The notes: generated by a model not told the origin, from the letters alone. A stretch of 64,000 nt of DNA from Mesorhizobium sp. LMG 17147 (GCF_024297145.1 NZ_JANCTC010000001.1:558001-622000), one strand, 5' to 3'. Positions 17,728 through 27,337 are shown, counted from the stretch's first letter. Numbers and translations: made by a program.

Positions 17728-18644
17728 TGGTCACCGCTTCGCGGATCGAGCGCGTCGCGCAGGCCGTCGCCGAGCAGGTTGAAGCCGAGGCTGACGATGA
17801 GGATGGCAAAGCCCGGCGCGCCCGCCACCCACCACTGGTCGAGCACGAAGCGTCGGCCCGACGCGATCATCGCGCCCCATTCCGGCAGCGGCGGCTGCGC
17901 GCCGAGGCCGAGGAAGCCGAGGCCGGCGGCGGTCAGGATGATGCCGGCCATGTCGAGCGTCACCCTGATGATCAGCGAGGAGATGCAGAGCGGCATTATG
18001 TGGCGAAGCACGATGCGAAACGGCGAAGCGCCCATCAGTTGCACCGCCTTGATATAATCGGAATTGCGCACCGTCAGCGTTTCGGCGCGGGCAATGCGGG
18101 CATAGGGCGGCCACGAGGTGATGGCGATGGCAAGCACGGCATTTTCGATGCCGGGGCCGAGCGCGGCGACAAAGGCCAGCGCCAGGATCAGCTTCGGAAA
18201 GGCGAGAAAGATGTCGGTGATGCGCATCAGGATCGCATCGGTCCAGCCGCCGGCATAGCCGGCAACGGTGCCGACCAGCAAGCCGATGGGCGCGGCGATG
18301 ATGGCGACCAGAATGACGACATAGAGCGTCCAACGCGAACCGAAGATGATGCGCGAATAGATATCGCGGCCGAGATCGTCGGTGCCGAACCAGTGCGCGG
18401 CACTTGGCGCCAGCAGCCGCGAGCCCTTGAGGTCGCCGAATGTCGGCGAATAGGGCGCCAGCACATCGGCGAAGGCCGCGACCACCAGCAGGGCGATGAT
18501 GATGAGCAGGCCGACAAAGGCCAGCCGGTTGGCGGAAAAGCGCCGCCAGGCTACATAGGCGCGGCCGAGCCTTGCCTGCACGCGCGACGCCGGCCGCTCG
18601 CTGAGCAGCCAATCACGGCGGGTTTGAATCGCTTCTGCGCTCAT
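17724..18644 (-). CDS. Oligopeptide-type ABC transporter permease (DppC-like)
   Basis: A 306-residue inner-membrane permease. An N-terminal membrane span (about residues 40-60) is followed by the OppC-type conserved loop HWFGTDDLGRDIYSRIIFGS. A five-helix BPD_transp_1 domain ends in the EAA-like loop (around LMGASPFRIVLRHIMP). The ATG at 18644 sits just after a 17-base tandem duplication that separates it from the stop of the upstream permease gene. The second copy supplies its GGCAGG ribosome site. Substrate specificity is unknown. Confidence 0.93.
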   Translation of the reverse strand: MSAEAIQTRRDWLLSERPASRVQARLGRAYVAWRRFSANRLAFVGLLIIIALLVVAAFADVLAPYSPTFGDLKGSRLLAPSAAHWFGTDDLGRDIYSRIIFGSRWTLYVVILVAIIAAPIGLLVGTVAGYAGGWTDAILMRITDIFLAFPKLILALAFVAALGPGIENAVLAIAITSWPPYARIARAETLTVRNSDYIKAVQLMGASPFRIVLRHIMPLCISSLIIRVTLDMAGIILTAAGLGFLGLGAQPPLPEWGAMIASGRRFVLDQWWVAGAPGFAILIVSLGFNLLGDGLRDALDPRSGDQ

Positions 18645-18674
18645 CCTGCCTTGGTCCTCATCCTGCCTTGGTCC
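18641..18674. repeat. 17-bp perfect tandem duplication at the permease gene junction
   Basis: The 17 bases TCATCCTGCCTTGGTCC occur twice head to tail (18641-18657 and 18658-18674). On the coding strand each copy ends in GGATGA, holding the stop of one permease gene and an ATGA start-like overlap. The duplication therefore moved the real start of the next gene 17 bases downstream. Confidence 0.95.
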
Positions 18675-19725
18675 TTGGGTCGAGCAGCCGGTAGAGCAGG
18701 TCGGACAAAAGATTGATGCCGATGAAGACCGAGCCGATGATGATCGTGCCCCCAAGCACGGCATTCATGTCGGCGTTCTGCAGCGAGTTGGTGATGTAGA
18801 GGCCGATGCCCGGCCACGAAAACACCGTCTCGGTCAGCACCGAGCCTTCGAGCAGCCCGGCATAGGACAGTGCGATCACCGTAACCATCGGCACCGCGGC
18901 GTTGCGCAGCGCGTGACCCCAGATGATGCGCGTTTCCGACAGGCCCTTGGCGCGCGCCGCGACGATGTATTCCTGGGTGAGTTCGTTCAGCATGAAGGAG
19001 CGCGTCATGCGGCTGATGTAGGCGAGCGAGAAATAGCCGAGCAGCGAGGCAGGCAGGATGATGTGGCGGAAGGCATCGGCAAAAACGTCCCACTGCCGCT
19101 GCCAGAGTGCATCCAGCAGGTAAAAGCCGGTAATCGGCGTGAAGGTGTATTCGTAGACGATATCGAGGCGGCCGGGAAAGGCGACCCATTGCAGCTTGGC
19201 GTAGAACAGCACCAGCGCCAGCAGCCCCAGCCAGAAGATCGGCACGGAATAGCCGACAAGACCGATGATGCGCACGATCTGGTCGATGATGCTGCCGCGC
19301 CGCACGGCCGCCAGCACACCAAGCGGCACGCCGATCACCGAACCGATCAGCGTCCCCAGTGTTGCCAGTTCGAGCGTCGCCGGAAAGGCGCGACGGATGT
19401 CCGTCATCACCGGATTGGTGGTCAGCACCGAGGTGCCGAAATCACCGTTCAGGGCATGTTTGACATAGATGTAGAACTGCTCGACCAGCGGCAGGTCGAG
19501 ACCCATCTCGCGGCGCGTTCGTTCGACGACATTGGTCGGCGCCCGGTCGCCGAGCACCGCCAGCACCGGGTCGATCGGGATCACCCGGCCGATGAAGAAG
19601 GTCACCGCGAGCAGACCGAGATAAGTCGTTATCGCGATGACCAGGAATCGGGCGATCGATGAGGCAGCGGCAACGGCGCGAGCGCTGCCGCGCCCCGCCG
19701 TCGTTTCCCTTTCAGCCAAGCTCAT
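18658..19725 (-). CDS. Oligopeptide-type ABC transporter permease (DppB-like)
   Basis: A 355-residue permease of the OppB/DppB type. A first membrane span (about residues 28-48) leads into the conserved IDPVLAVLGDRAPTN region. A periplasmic loop contains GDFGTSVLTTNPV, followed by the transmembrane domain with the coupling loop [20 protein letters not shown]. It starts 18 bases after the binding-protein gene and pairs with the DppC-like permease downstream. Confidence 0.93.
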   Translation of the reverse strand: MSLAERETTAGRGSARAVAAASSIARFLVIAITTYLGLLAVTFFIGRVIPIDPVLAVLGDRAPTNVVERTRREMGLDLPLVEQFYIYVKHALNGDFGTSVLTTNPVMTDIRRAFPATLELATLGTLIGSVIGVPLGVLAAVRRGSIIDQIVRIIGLVGYSVPIFWLGLLALVLFYAKLQWVAFPGRLDIVYEYTFTPITGFYLLDALWQRQWDVFADAFRHIILPASLLGYFSLAYISRMTRSFMLNELTQEYIVAARAKGLSETRIIWGHALRNAAVPMVTVIALSYAGLLEGSVLTETVFSWPGIGLYITNSLQNADMNAVLGGTIIIGSVFIGINLLSDLLYRLLDPRTKAG

Positions 19726-19743
19726 GCGGCGCGTCCGCCGACA

Positions 19744-21387
19744 TCACTCCTTCGAAACCGGGCCGACGAAGTTGGTGTCGAAGCTCGGACCGAGCGCAAA
19801 GCCCTTGAGGTTCTTGCGCAGGCCAGCCACTTCCAGCTGCTGGTGGATGATGACGAAAGGACTGGTATCGAGGATCTTCCTCTGAAGATCCTCGTACATT
19901 GCGGCGCGCTTGGCCGAATCCTTCTCGAGCAGGGCCGCCTCCGTCTGCTTGGTCAAGTCCGGAATGTCCCAAGCATTGCGCCAGGCCAGGGTCTTGGTCT
20001 TGGCTTCATCCGAATTGTCCGGGTTGCTGGCAAAGGTCTGGGCATTGGAGTTCGGGTCGAAATAATCCTGGCCCCACTGGCCGATATAGATGTCGTGGTT
20101 GCGGGCGCGGTATTTGGTCAGCGTCTGCTTGCCGTCGCCGGGGATGATCTCCAGCTTGATGCCGGCCTGTCCCAGCGTCTGCTGGATCGATTCCGCCATG
20201 CCGGTGGTCGGCTGGCCGGTGCGTACGTCCATGGTGACGTTGAAGCCGTCGGCGAGACCCGCCTTGGCAAGCAGGTCCTTGGCCTTGGCGACATCGAGCT
20301 TGAACGGGTTTTCGTCGAGAGCACCAAGGTCGCCCTTGGGCAGGAAGGTCTGGTGGATCTCGCCGATGCCCTTGAGGATGGTTGAGCTCAACGCGTCGTA
20401 GTCGACCAGATATTTGAAAGCCTGGCGGACCTCGGGCTTGGCGAGGTTCGGGTTCTTCTGGTTGAGGCTGATGTAAAAAACCGTGCCTTTCGGCGCGCTG
20501 GTGGTGGTGAGATCGGCGTTCTTGGCGATGGCGTCGAGATCGTTTGGCTCGAGATTGCGGGCGACGTCGATATCGCCGGTTTCCAGCGCCAGGCGCTGGC
20601 CCGAGCTTTCCTTCATGTTGCGATAGATGACGCGGGCAAGCTTGGCCTTCTCGCCGTAGTAATTGTCGTTGCGCTCAAGGACGACAACCTCGTTGGCGCG
20701 CCATTCGCGCAGCTTGAAGGCACCGGAGCCGGCATAGCCGGTCTTCAGCCAGGCATTGCCGAAATCATTGTCCCATTTGTAGTCGGCGCTCGGCGTGACC
20801 GCCGCGACATGCTCCTTGACCAGCTTGGCGTCGACGACCGAGGCGACCGTCGCCGACAGGCAGTTCAGCACGAAGCTCGGCGCATAGGCCTTGTCGACGG
20901 TGAACTGGAACGTCGTGTCATCAACGGCCTTGGCCTTCTCGGTGACGTTGCCGCCGTCGATGCCGAACTGGCCGATGATGAAGGCCGGGCTCTTGTCGAG
21001 CTTGATGGCGCGCTCGAACGAATAGGCGACGTCCGCCGCTGTGATCGGATTGCCGGAGGCGAATTTGAGGCCGGGCTTGAGCTTGAACGTGTAGGTCAGG
21101 CCGTCGTCGGAGACGCTCCAGCTTTCGGCGAGATCGCCTTTGACCTTCGAGGTGTCGCTGAGGTCGAGGCGCACCAGGAGATCGTAGGTGTTGCCGGTGA
21201 CTTCGGCGGTAGACAGTTCGAATGCCTCGCCCGGATCCATGGAGATGATGTCGTCGATGGCGAAACCCTCGACCAGCGTGTCGGCGGGCGTGACCGCGAA
21301 GGCAGGCGCACCGGCCAGAAGCAGCGCGGACATGGCGGCGCCCGCGAGCAAGAAGCGGGTGCGTAGAGCAAACTTTTCCATCATCAT
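19744..21387 (-). CDS. Peptide-type ABC transporter substrate-binding protein (SBP_bac_5)
   Basis: A 547-residue periplasmic binding protein of cluster C (dipeptide, oligopeptide and nickel class). A Sec signal peptide is seen (TRFLLAGAAMSALLLAGAPAFA, cleaved near residue 31). The mature protein has the family block around LAESWSVSDDGLTYTFKLKP. It is the first gene of a five-gene operon with two permeases and two ATPases on the minus strand. AGGGAACAG lies upstream of the start. The ligand may be a peptide, an opine or a sugar-derived compound; sequence does not decide. Confidence 0.93.
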   Translation of the reverse strand: MMMEKFALRTRFLLAGAAMSALLLAGAPAFAVTPADTLVEGFAIDDIISMDPGEAFELSTAEVTGNTYDLLVRLDLSDTSKVKGDLAESWSVSDDGLTYTFKLKPGLKFASGNPITAADVAYSFERAIKLDKSPAFIIGQFGIDGGNVTEKAKAVDDTTFQFTVDKAYAPSFVLNCLSATVASVVDAKLVKEHVAAVTPSADYKWDNDFGNAWLKTGYAGSGAFKLREWRANEVVVLERNDNYYGEKAKLARVIYRNMKESSGQRLALETGDIDVARNLEPNDLDAIAKNADLTTTSAPKGTVFYISLNQKNPNLAKPEVRQAFKYLVDYDALSSTILKGIGEIHQTFLPKGDLGALDENPFKLDVAKAKDLLAKAGLADGFNVTMDVRTGQPTTGMAESIQQTLGQAGIKLEIIPGDGKQTLTKYRARNHDIYIGQWGQDYFDPNSNAQTFASNPDNSDEAKTKTLAWRNAWDIPDLTKQTEAALLEKDSAKRAAMYEDLQRKILDTSPFVIIHQQLEVAGLRKNLKGFALGPSFDTNFVGPVSKE

Positions 21388-21587
21388 TTCAACTGTTCCC
21401 TGTTTTTGTTGACCTGAGTTCCCGGCTCAGGGTTGTGGCATTTCTTGCCGCGTCGAACGGTGATCCCCGGACCGTCGTATTGGCAATTTTTGTGCGGTTC
21501 CAGCTCACCATATCCGGCGGTTTCGAGCGCGGCAACGAGCATTTGCAGAACGGTCGATTGGGCCAGACCGGCGGTGCGAAAATCCGG

Positions 21588-22865
21588 CTATTTCAGCGCG
21601 GTAACCAGGTCGGCGTCGGGAAAGCAGGTAGCGGAACGGCCGTTGCTGGCCTGCCACTTGCCGATCGAGCGGCGCGTCTTGAAGCCAGGCAGGCCGTCGG
21701 CGCTGCCGACATCGTAGCCCTTGGCTTCCAGCGCCCGCTGCAGGGCGGCGATGTCGGAGCGGTAGAGCCCGCCGACCGCGCCCCAATTGCCCGAGAAATT
21801 GCTGTCGCCATGGGCGATGCGATCGGCGCCATGGCCGATGAACAGGGCATAGAGATCGCTGGTGTTATACTGCTTCAGCACGTAGAAATTGGGGGTCACG
21901 ATGAAGGCCGGGCCGCTACGCCCGGCCGGCATCAAAAGAAAGCCCTCGGCTTTCAGTTCGCTCGCCGGGAACGGTTTACCCGACACACGCCTGATGCCCA
22001 TATCAGCCCATTGGGAAATCTTCTTGCCCTGGTCCGGACCTTCGAGCGAGCACGAGACGCTTTCCGGCACCGTCACCTCGAAGCCCCAGCCACGGCCCCT
22101 GACCCAGCCATAATGCACGAGATAATTGGCGATCGATGCCAGTATGTCGGGCGTCGAATTCCAGATGTCGGTGCGGCCGTCGCCGTCAAAATCGACGGCA
22201 TGCTTGAGGAACGACGTCGGCATGAACTGCGGCTGGCCGAGCGCGCCGGCCCAGGACGATTTCATCGCACCGACCGGGGCAAGCCCGCGCTCGACGATCT
22301 CCAGCGCCGCCAAGACCTCGGTGCGGAAGAATTCCTTCTTGGTCGACATGAACGCCTTGGTGCCCAGCACCTCGAAGGCGTCATAAGGCAGCTTCGCTGC
22401 GCCGAAGCCGCTCTCGCGGCCCCAGATCGCCAGCAGCACTTCGCCAGGCACGCCGTAGCGTTTCTCGATCGCTGCAAGGGTCCTAGCGTTGGCCGCCTCG
22501 CGGGTGCGGCCGCCGGCGGTCACCGCACGGACGATCCTTTCGGCGAAATAGGCGCCGGGCGAACCGAACTCGGCCTGATGCTGTTTCCGCGGCGTCGTCG
22601 CCTTCTCGCCAGGCTTTACCAGGTCGGGCAGTTTGAGGTTCGGCTTGACGCCGTCGAAGGCGGCATCGAAGGTTTTCCTGGAAATGCCTTTGGCGCTGGC
22701 TTCGGGCCAGAGGTCGTTGGCAAGCCAGGTGCGGAACTGGTCGTCGATCTTTGCCGCGGAGGCGGGTGTGGCGAGGATGAGGGCAAAGAGGACTGCAAGA
22801 AGAAACGAGACGGCTATGTTGCGAAAACAGCGATCCGTCCCACCCCCCTCTGTCCTGCCGGACAT
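21588..22865 (-). CDS. Lytic murein transglycosylase with C-terminal peptidoglycan-binding domain (MltB-like)
   Basis: A 425-residue periplasmic transglycosylase that cleaves peptidoglycan to anhydromuropeptides. The signal peptide hydrophobic core is IAVSFLLAVLFALILATP, cleaved after ASA. The MltB-type SLT domain (about residues 40-335) has the catalytic glutamate in AIWGRESGFG and the block SSWAGALGQPQFMPTSFL. A peptidoglycan-binding domain follows (about 360-425; ALQRALEAKGYDVGSADGLPG). The only usable in-frame start is the ATG at 22865, which lies inside an intergenic repeat element with no normally spaced ribosome site. The first 13 residues or so are therefore repeat-derived. Confidence 0.88.
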   Translation of the reverse strand: MSGRTEGGGTDRCFRNIAVSFLLAVLFALILATPASAAKIDDQFRTWLANDLWPEASAKGISRKTFDAAFDGVKPNLKLPDLVKPGEKATTPRKQHQAEFGSPGAYFAERIVRAVTAGGRTREAANARTLAAIEKRYGVPGEVLLAIWGRESGFGAAKLPYDAFEVLGTKAFMSTKKEFFRTEVLAALEIVERGLAPVGAMKSSWAGALGQPQFMPTSFLKHAVDFDGDGRTDIWNSTPDILASIANYLVHYGWVRGRGWGFEVTVPESVSCSLEGPDQGKKISQWADMGIRRVSGKPFPASELKAEGFLLMPAGRSGPAFIVTPNFYVLKQYNTSDLYALFIGHGADRIAHGDSNFSGNWGAVGGLYRSDIAALQRALEAKGYDVGSADGLPGFKTRRSIGKWQASNGRSATCFPDADLVTALK

Positions 22866-22998
22866 CTCCCCCGCAAGGGGGGGAGATCGGCAGTTTCGAT
22901 TTCGTCGCCAGTTTCGCAGCGTTGAAGATTGGCGAAAGCCGGCATGACAGCCAATCTCCCCCCTTGAGGGGGAGATGTCCGGCAGGGCAGAGGGGGGC
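22843..22998. repeat. RIME-like intergenic palindromic element, copy 1
   Basis: About 156 bases with outer inverted ends (CCCCCCTCTGTCCTGCCGG and its reverse near 22998) and inner inverted segments ending in GGGGGGAGAT and ATCTCCCCCC. It is closely similar to the copies at 43528 and 54785. It covers the predicted start codon of the lytic transglycosylase gene. Confidence 0.9.
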
Positions 22999-23043
22999 GT
23001 GAAAGAACGCAATCATCTCAGAGCTACCCTCCCGCAACTCGCC

Positions 23044-23649
23044 TCAAAACGCCGTCCGCGAGCGCAGTGCCGCGGCGAGCGTGCCTTCGTCGAGATAGTC
23101 GAGTTCGCCGCCCACCGGAACACCGTGCGCCAGGCGCGTCACCTTGACGTTGAAGCCGGAAAGCTGGTCGGTGAGGTAGTGCGCGGTAGTCTGGCCCTCG
23201 ACCGTAGCGTTGACGGCGAGGATCACTTCCTTGACCTCGCCGCCGGCGACGCGATCGACCAGCGAACGGATGTTGAGCTCATCGGGACCAATGCCGTCGA
23301 GCGGCGACAGCGTACCGCCGAGCACATGATAACGCACGTTCATGGCGGTCGCCCGCTCCAGCGCCCAAAGGTCGGCCACGTCCTCGACAACGATGAGCGT
23401 GGTGGGGTCGCGGCGCGGGTCGGTGCAGATCATGCATGGATCGGAGGTGTCGACATTGCCGCAGGTCGAGCAGATGCGCACCTTGTCGACCGCCTCGCCC
23501 ATGGCCGCGGCGAGCGGCGCCAGCAGCTGCTCCTTCTTCTTGATGAGGTGGAGCGCGGCGCGGCGCGCCGAACGCGGGCCGAGCCCCGGCACCTTGGCCA
23601 GCAGCTGGATCAGGCGTTCGATCTCGGGACCGGCGATTCGCTTCGACAT
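23044..23649 (-). CDS. recR: Recombination protein RecR
   Basis: A 201-residue RecR of normal length. It has an N-terminal helix-hairpin-helix ([20 protein letters not shown]), the four-cysteine zinc finger ([16 protein letters not shown], about residues 58-73), a Toprim domain ([14 protein letters not shown]) and a C-terminal Walker-B-like segment. It works with RecF and RecO to load RecA at gaps. In related genomes it commonly follows dnaX-ybaB. Here a cell wall hydrolase gene lies between ybaB and recR. Confidence 0.97.
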   Translation of the reverse strand: MSKRIAGPEIERLIQLLAKVPGLGPRSARRAALHLIKKKEQLLAPLAAAMGEAVDKVRICSTCGNVDTSDPCMICTDPRRDPTTLIVVEDVADLWALERATAMNVRYHVLGGTLSPLDGIGPDELNIRSLVDRVAGGEVKEVILAVNATVEGQTTAHYLTDQLSGFNVKVTRLAHGVPVGGELDYLDEGTLAAALRSRTAF

Positions 23650-23737
23650 CGCTCCGGTTTAGGATTTTTCAACGGGTTTTGGAACAGCGCTGAGGCGCGC
23701 TGTTCAGCCTGCAAAGAGGCAATCGCCCGGCGTTGCG

Positions 23738-23774
23738 CCGCCCCTCATTGCCCTGCCGGGCATTTCTCCCCATA
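23738..23774. repeat. Fragment of the intergenic palindrome family
   Basis: CCGCCCCTCATTGCCCTGCC followed by GGGCATTTCTCCCC matches one outer end of the RIME-like elements, in the CATTTCTCCCC variant also seen at 7162. No second arm is present. Confidence 0.6.
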
Positions 23775-23796
23775 CAACGCGCCGACGCCGGCCGCC

Positions 23797-24750
23797 TCAG
23801 TTTTCCTCCAGCGGCCGGATCTGGCCGGCGATCATCGCGCCGATGGCGTCGGTGTTCTCGGGCGTCGTCTCGAACGACATTGTCGGCTCTGCCGGCGCCG
23901 CCTGGAATGATGTGACCGGCCGGGGGTTCACGGTTCCACCGAAACGGGCCGCGTCCGGTTCCTGCATTGGCTCTTGCAGCGCCACAAGGATTGGCTTCTC
24001 CGGTGCCGCCCTCGCCGCGGTCGCCATTCCTGCAGTCACCCTTGTCTGCCTTGCTGGCTGCGATGCGGCGGCGCTAACATAGGTTGCCTTGGCGAATGTC
24101 GGCTTGACCTCGCGAGCCGGCTCCGCCGAAGCGACAAGTATGGCCTGAGCGGCAGGCGCTTGCGGCTTGGCCTGGGCCATGGCGACCACCGGTTCGTCCG
24201 GCAGCGGCTGCCAGTTGCGGCCGCGCTTTTCATAAAAGGCATTGCCGCCGGCGACCATGGTGTAGTGCATGTTCTTGTAGGGGAAGCGCAGCCCGGCGGT
24301 GTGGAAATACATGGTGTTCTTCAACTTGGCTTTGCGCTCGCCCTTGAGCACCGCCTCGGCGGCCTCCTCGACGTCGGGCATCGCCTTCGAATTCATCGGC
24401 CGTGTCATGACGCCCGGCGCGAACTGCCCGCGCTCGCCAACCACTTCGCAGATGGTGCTGCCGTGCTTGCCGGACCGCAGCCGGTTCATCACCACGGTGC
24501 CGACCGCAATCATGCCGTCACGGCTCGACCGGTTGGACTCGAAGAACATCGCCCGCTCCAGGCATTCCTTCTCCTTCGGCGTGGAATTGTAGGAGCGCGA
24601 GCTCAGGAAACCCGGCGTAATGGCATCGGTCAGGCTGGACATGCCGTGCGAGGCGGTCTGACTGCAAGCGGCCAAAAACAGCGGCGAGATAACGACGCCG
24701 AGCCGCAACGGCGTCTTCCATCGGGTAGAGATCAACAGGTGTCCCCTCAT
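23797..24750 (-). CDS. Cell wall hydrolase, SleB-type (Hydrolase_2), lipoprotein
   Basis: A 317-residue predicted lipoprotein. Its signal (LGVVISPLFLAAC) carries an LAAC lipobox with the cysteine near residue 29. The Hydrolase_2/SleB domain (about residues 55-165) contains LERAMFFESNRSSRDGMIAV and ICEVVGERGQFAPGV, with the probable catalytic glutamate in FESN. A long low-complexity Ala/Pro-rich tail follows. It should cleave peptidoglycan while tethered to a membrane. The ATG at 24750 is chosen; a GTG at 24792 would add 14 residues. Its place between ybaB and recR is unusual. Confidence 0.85.
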   Translation of the reverse strand: MRGHLLISTRWKTPLRLGVVISPLFLAACSQTASHGMSSLTDAITPGFLSSRSYNSTPKEKECLERAMFFESNRSSRDGMIAVGTVVMNRLRSGKHGSTICEVVGERGQFAPGVMTRPMNSKAMPDVEEAAEAVLKGERKAKLKNTMYFHTAGLRFPYKNMHYTMVAGGNAFYEKRGRNWQPLPDEPVVAMAQAKPQAPAAQAILVASAEPAREVKPTFAKATYVSAAASQPARQTRVTAGMATAARAAPEKPILVALQEPMQEPDAARFGGTVNPRPVTSFQAAPAEPTMSFETTPENTDAIGAMIAGQIRPLEEN

Positions 24751-25155
24751 TCTGCTGCCAGCCCGCCCCTGGTTGCGGCAAGAATGAGACACTTTCAGGC
24801 AAAAAGATGGCTAAAGCGTTATTAGTTTTGGGGCGTTGCCCAATAGACACAGCTGGCGGGCGAAGAGCGTTGGATCGCTGCCCTCTTCGGTCAGGTGCCG
24901 GCATGGTTCCAAGGATTCATGCCGTGACCTTGGAGCGCCGCAATCTCCGCAAGAGGGCTTGCCCAAGCCTGGAGAGATTGGTTCAGTCGACGCGGTAACT
25001 GTAAACACAGCTCGAGGTGTGCTGAGATTCAGGTCAGGCCGAGCCGAAAATGGCGGCTTCCGAGAACCGGAGCGGAGCGTACGTTTCGTACGTGAGCACC
25101 GGAAGCGCAGGAAGCCGCCGTTTGCAGGCCGGCATCACCTGAATATCAACACACC
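24751..25155. other. Intergenic gap of 405 bases containing a long palindrome
   Basis: No convincing gene was found. The right half is occupied by the palindromic repeat at 25025-25147, listed separately. The left half (24800-25020) shows no ribosome site or protein-like reading frame and may hold the promoter of the SleB-type gene. Confidence 0.6.
25025..25147. repeat. Long extragenic palindrome with CGTACG-TTT-CGTACG centre
   Basis: The centre is CGTACG (25078-25083), TTT, CGTACG (25087-25092). Inner arms are GGCGGCTTCC and GGAAGCCGCC. Outer arms ATTCAGGTCAGGCC and GGCCGGCATCACCTGAAT pair imperfectly. On either strand it would fold into a stem of some 50 base pairs with internal loops. The GGAGCGGAGCGTACG core looks like a dispersed rhizobial repeat. 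Confidence 0.75.
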
Positions 25156-25479
25156 TTAGAACGGCAGCTTCATTCCCGGCGGGATCGGCAGTCCCGCGGT
25201 CAGCGCCTTGGTCTTCTCCTGCATGATCTGCTCGACCTTGGTCCTGGCGTCGTTGTGGGCAGCGAGGAGCAGGTCCTCGAGAATCTCGACCTCGTCCTCC
25301 TTGAACAGCGCCGGGTCGATCTTCAGCGACTTCATCTCGAATTTGCCGGTCAGCGTCACGCTGACCAGGCCGCCGCCGGCCTGTCCGGTGGCTTCCAGCG
25401 TGGCAATCTCATCCTGCATGGCCTGGAACTTGGCCTGCATTTCCTTTGCCTTGCCCATCAGGCCGAGAAGATCTTTCAT
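25156..25479 (-). CDS. ybaB: YbaB/EbfC family nucleoid-associated protein
   Basis: A 107-residue small DNA-binding protein with the typical opening ([21 protein letters not shown]) and the ending [10 protein letters not shown]. The family forms dimers that bind DNA and shape the nucleoid. The start at 25479 lies 31 bases after the dnaX stop, in the conserved dnaX-ybaB operon. Confidence 0.95.
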   Translation of the reverse strand: MKDLLGLMGKAKEMQAKFQAMQDEIATLEATGQAGGGLVSVTLTGKFEMKSLKIDPALFKEDEVEILEDLLLAAHNDARTKVEQIMQEKTKALTAGLPIPPGMKLPF

Positions 25480-25510
25480 CGCACGGTCCTTTGCAGTTGG
25501 TGCTGGTTGT

Positions 25511-27337
25511 TCAGGTTTCGTCGTCGTCGGCCGGCGGCTCGACCGGCACTTCGGCCTCTGCCGCATCGGCTTCCGGCGCGTCGGGAATGCGCACATCGAT
25601 GATCTTGGCGCCGGGAAAGCGCGCCAGGATGGCGGCAACCGTCGGGTCGCTCTTGGCATCGAGGAAGGCGTTTTCGCGCTTTGTCGATTCCATCTCGGCC
25701 AGCGTCTGGCCGCCCTCCTCCTTCGACAGCGACACCAGCCAGCTGCGGCCCGTCCAGGCGCGCAGCTTGGCGGTCAAATCGTTGAGCAGCATCTTCGGCG
25801 CATCGTCGGTCAGGCTGACGTCGATACGGCCGGGCTCGATGCGCACCAGGCGCACGCAACGCTTCACCAGCACCTTGAAGGCCATGTCGCGCTGGGCGTC
25901 GGCAAGGGCGACAATATCGGCCAGCGATTTCACCGGCACCGGCGGCGCCTCGACCACCGGCTCCGGCGGAGCAACGAAGTTGGTCGGCACGGGCTCGGCC
26001 TCGACCAGGCGCATCGTCTGCGCGCCGCCATTGGCCGTCGGCATCCGCGTCTGCGCCACGGCACCGGCACCACCGCTTGCAGGCGCATGGTTTGCGGGGC
26101 CGGGGCTTGCCGGCGCGCCATTCACGCGCGGCGCCGCGCCCGGCGGCGAAACGCCGTTCTCCAGCGATTTCAGCGCCTCGTCCAGCGTCGGCAGGTCGGC
26201 GGCATGCGCCAGCCGGATCAGCACCATCTCGGCGGCGCTGACCGGGCGGTTGGAGGTCTGCACCTCGGGAATGCCTTTCAAGAGCATCTGCCATGTCCGC
26301 GACAGCACCTTGACCGACAGCGTGCTGGCGAAATCGGCGCCGCGCCGGCGCTCGTCCTCGGACAGCGAGGCGTCGTCGATGGCAGTCGGCACGAAACGCA
26401 GACGGGTGACCAGATGGTTGAACTCGGCAAGGTCGGTCAGCACCGCGGCAGGATCGGCGCCGGTATCGTACTGGGCACGGAATTCGGCAAGCGCGGCGGC
26501 GACGTCGCCCTTCATGACATGCTCGAACAGGTCGACGATGCGGGCGCGGTCGGCAAGGCCGAGCATGGCACGCACCGCTTCGGCGCTGACCGCGCCGCCG
26601 CCATGGGCGATCGCCTGGTCGAGGATGGACTGCGCATCGCGCATCGAGCCTTCGGCTGCGCGGGCGATCATCGCCAGCGCATCGTCTTCAACTTCGATGC
26701 CCTCCAGACCGGCTATCCTGGCAAGGTCGGCCTTGATCATTGCCGCATCGATGCGCCTGAGGTCGAAACGCTGGCAGCGCGACAGGACGGTGATCGGCAC
26801 CTTGCGGATTTCGGTGGTGGCGAAGATGAACTTGACGTGCGGCGGCGGCTCTTCCAGCGTCTTCAGCAGGCCGTTAAAGGCCTGGTTGGAAAGCATGTGC
26901 ACTTCGTCGATGATGTAGACCTTGTAGCGCGCCGACACCGGGGCGTAGCGCACACGCTCGATGATGTCCCTGATGTCATCGATGCCGGTATGCGAGGCGG
27001 CGTCCATCTCGATGACGTCGACATGCCGGCCTTCCATGATCGCCTGGCAATGCTCGCCGAGCACGGCAAGGTCGACGGAAGGCTGGTCGACCGTCGGTGT
27101 TTTGTAGTTCAGGGCCCGGGCGAGTATGCGCGCGGTCGTGGTCTTGCCGACGCCGCGCACGCCGGTCAGCATCCAGGCCTGGGCGATGCGGCCGGTGGCA
27201 AAGGCATTGGTCAAGGTGCGGACCATCGGCTCCTGGCCGATCAGCTCGGAGAAATTCGACGGTCGGTATTTGCGCGCCAGCACGCGGTAGGCGGCAGGCT
27301 TGTCCAATTTCCCGGCCTCGTTTCCGGCTTCGCTCAT
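25511..27337 (-). CDS. dnaX: DNA polymerase III subunit gamma/tau
   Basis: A 608-residue clamp-loader ATPase. Walker A is [18 protein letters not shown], the DEAD-box-like Walker B is [18 protein letters not shown], and sensor 1 is [12 protein letters not shown]. Domain III is followed by a Pro/Ala-rich linker (about residues 395-490) and a tau C-terminal domain that would bind the polymerase alpha subunit. Most of the cysteines of the usual zinc module are missing; only [10 protein letters not shown] remains, which appears normal for rhizobia. The ATG at 27337 follows TTGGAGCTTAACGGGCGA. The SRP RNA gene lies directly upstream on the same strand. Confidence 0.96.
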   Translation of the reverse strand: MSEAGNEAGKLDKPAAYRVLARKYRPSNFSELIGQEPMVRTLTNAFATGRIAQAWMLTGVRGVGKTTTARILARALNYKTPTVDQPSVDLAVLGEHCQAIMEGRHVDVIEMDAASHTGIDDIRDIIERVRYAPVSARYKVYIIDEVHMLSNQAFNGLLKTLEEPPPHVKFIFATTEIRKVPITVLSRCQRFDLRRIDAAMIKADLARIAGLEGIEVEDDALAMIARAAEGSMRDAQSILDQAIAHGGGAVSAEAVRAMLGLADRARIVDLFEHVMKGDVAAALAEFRAQYDTGADPAAVLTDLAEFNHLVTRLRFVPTAIDDASLSEDERRRGADFASTLSVKVLSRTWQMLLKGIPEVQTSNRPVSAAEMVLIRLAHAADLPTLDEALKSLENGVSPPGAAPRVNGAPASPGPANHAPASGGAGAVAQTRMPTANGGAQTMRLVEAEPVPTNFVAPPEPVVEAPPVPVKSLADIVALADAQRDMAFKVLVKRCVRLVRIEPGRIDVSLTDDAPKMLLNDLTAKLRAWTGRSWLVSLSKEEGGQTLAEMESTKRENAFLDAKSDPTVAAILARFPGAKIIDVRIPDAPEADAAEAEVPVEPPADDDET

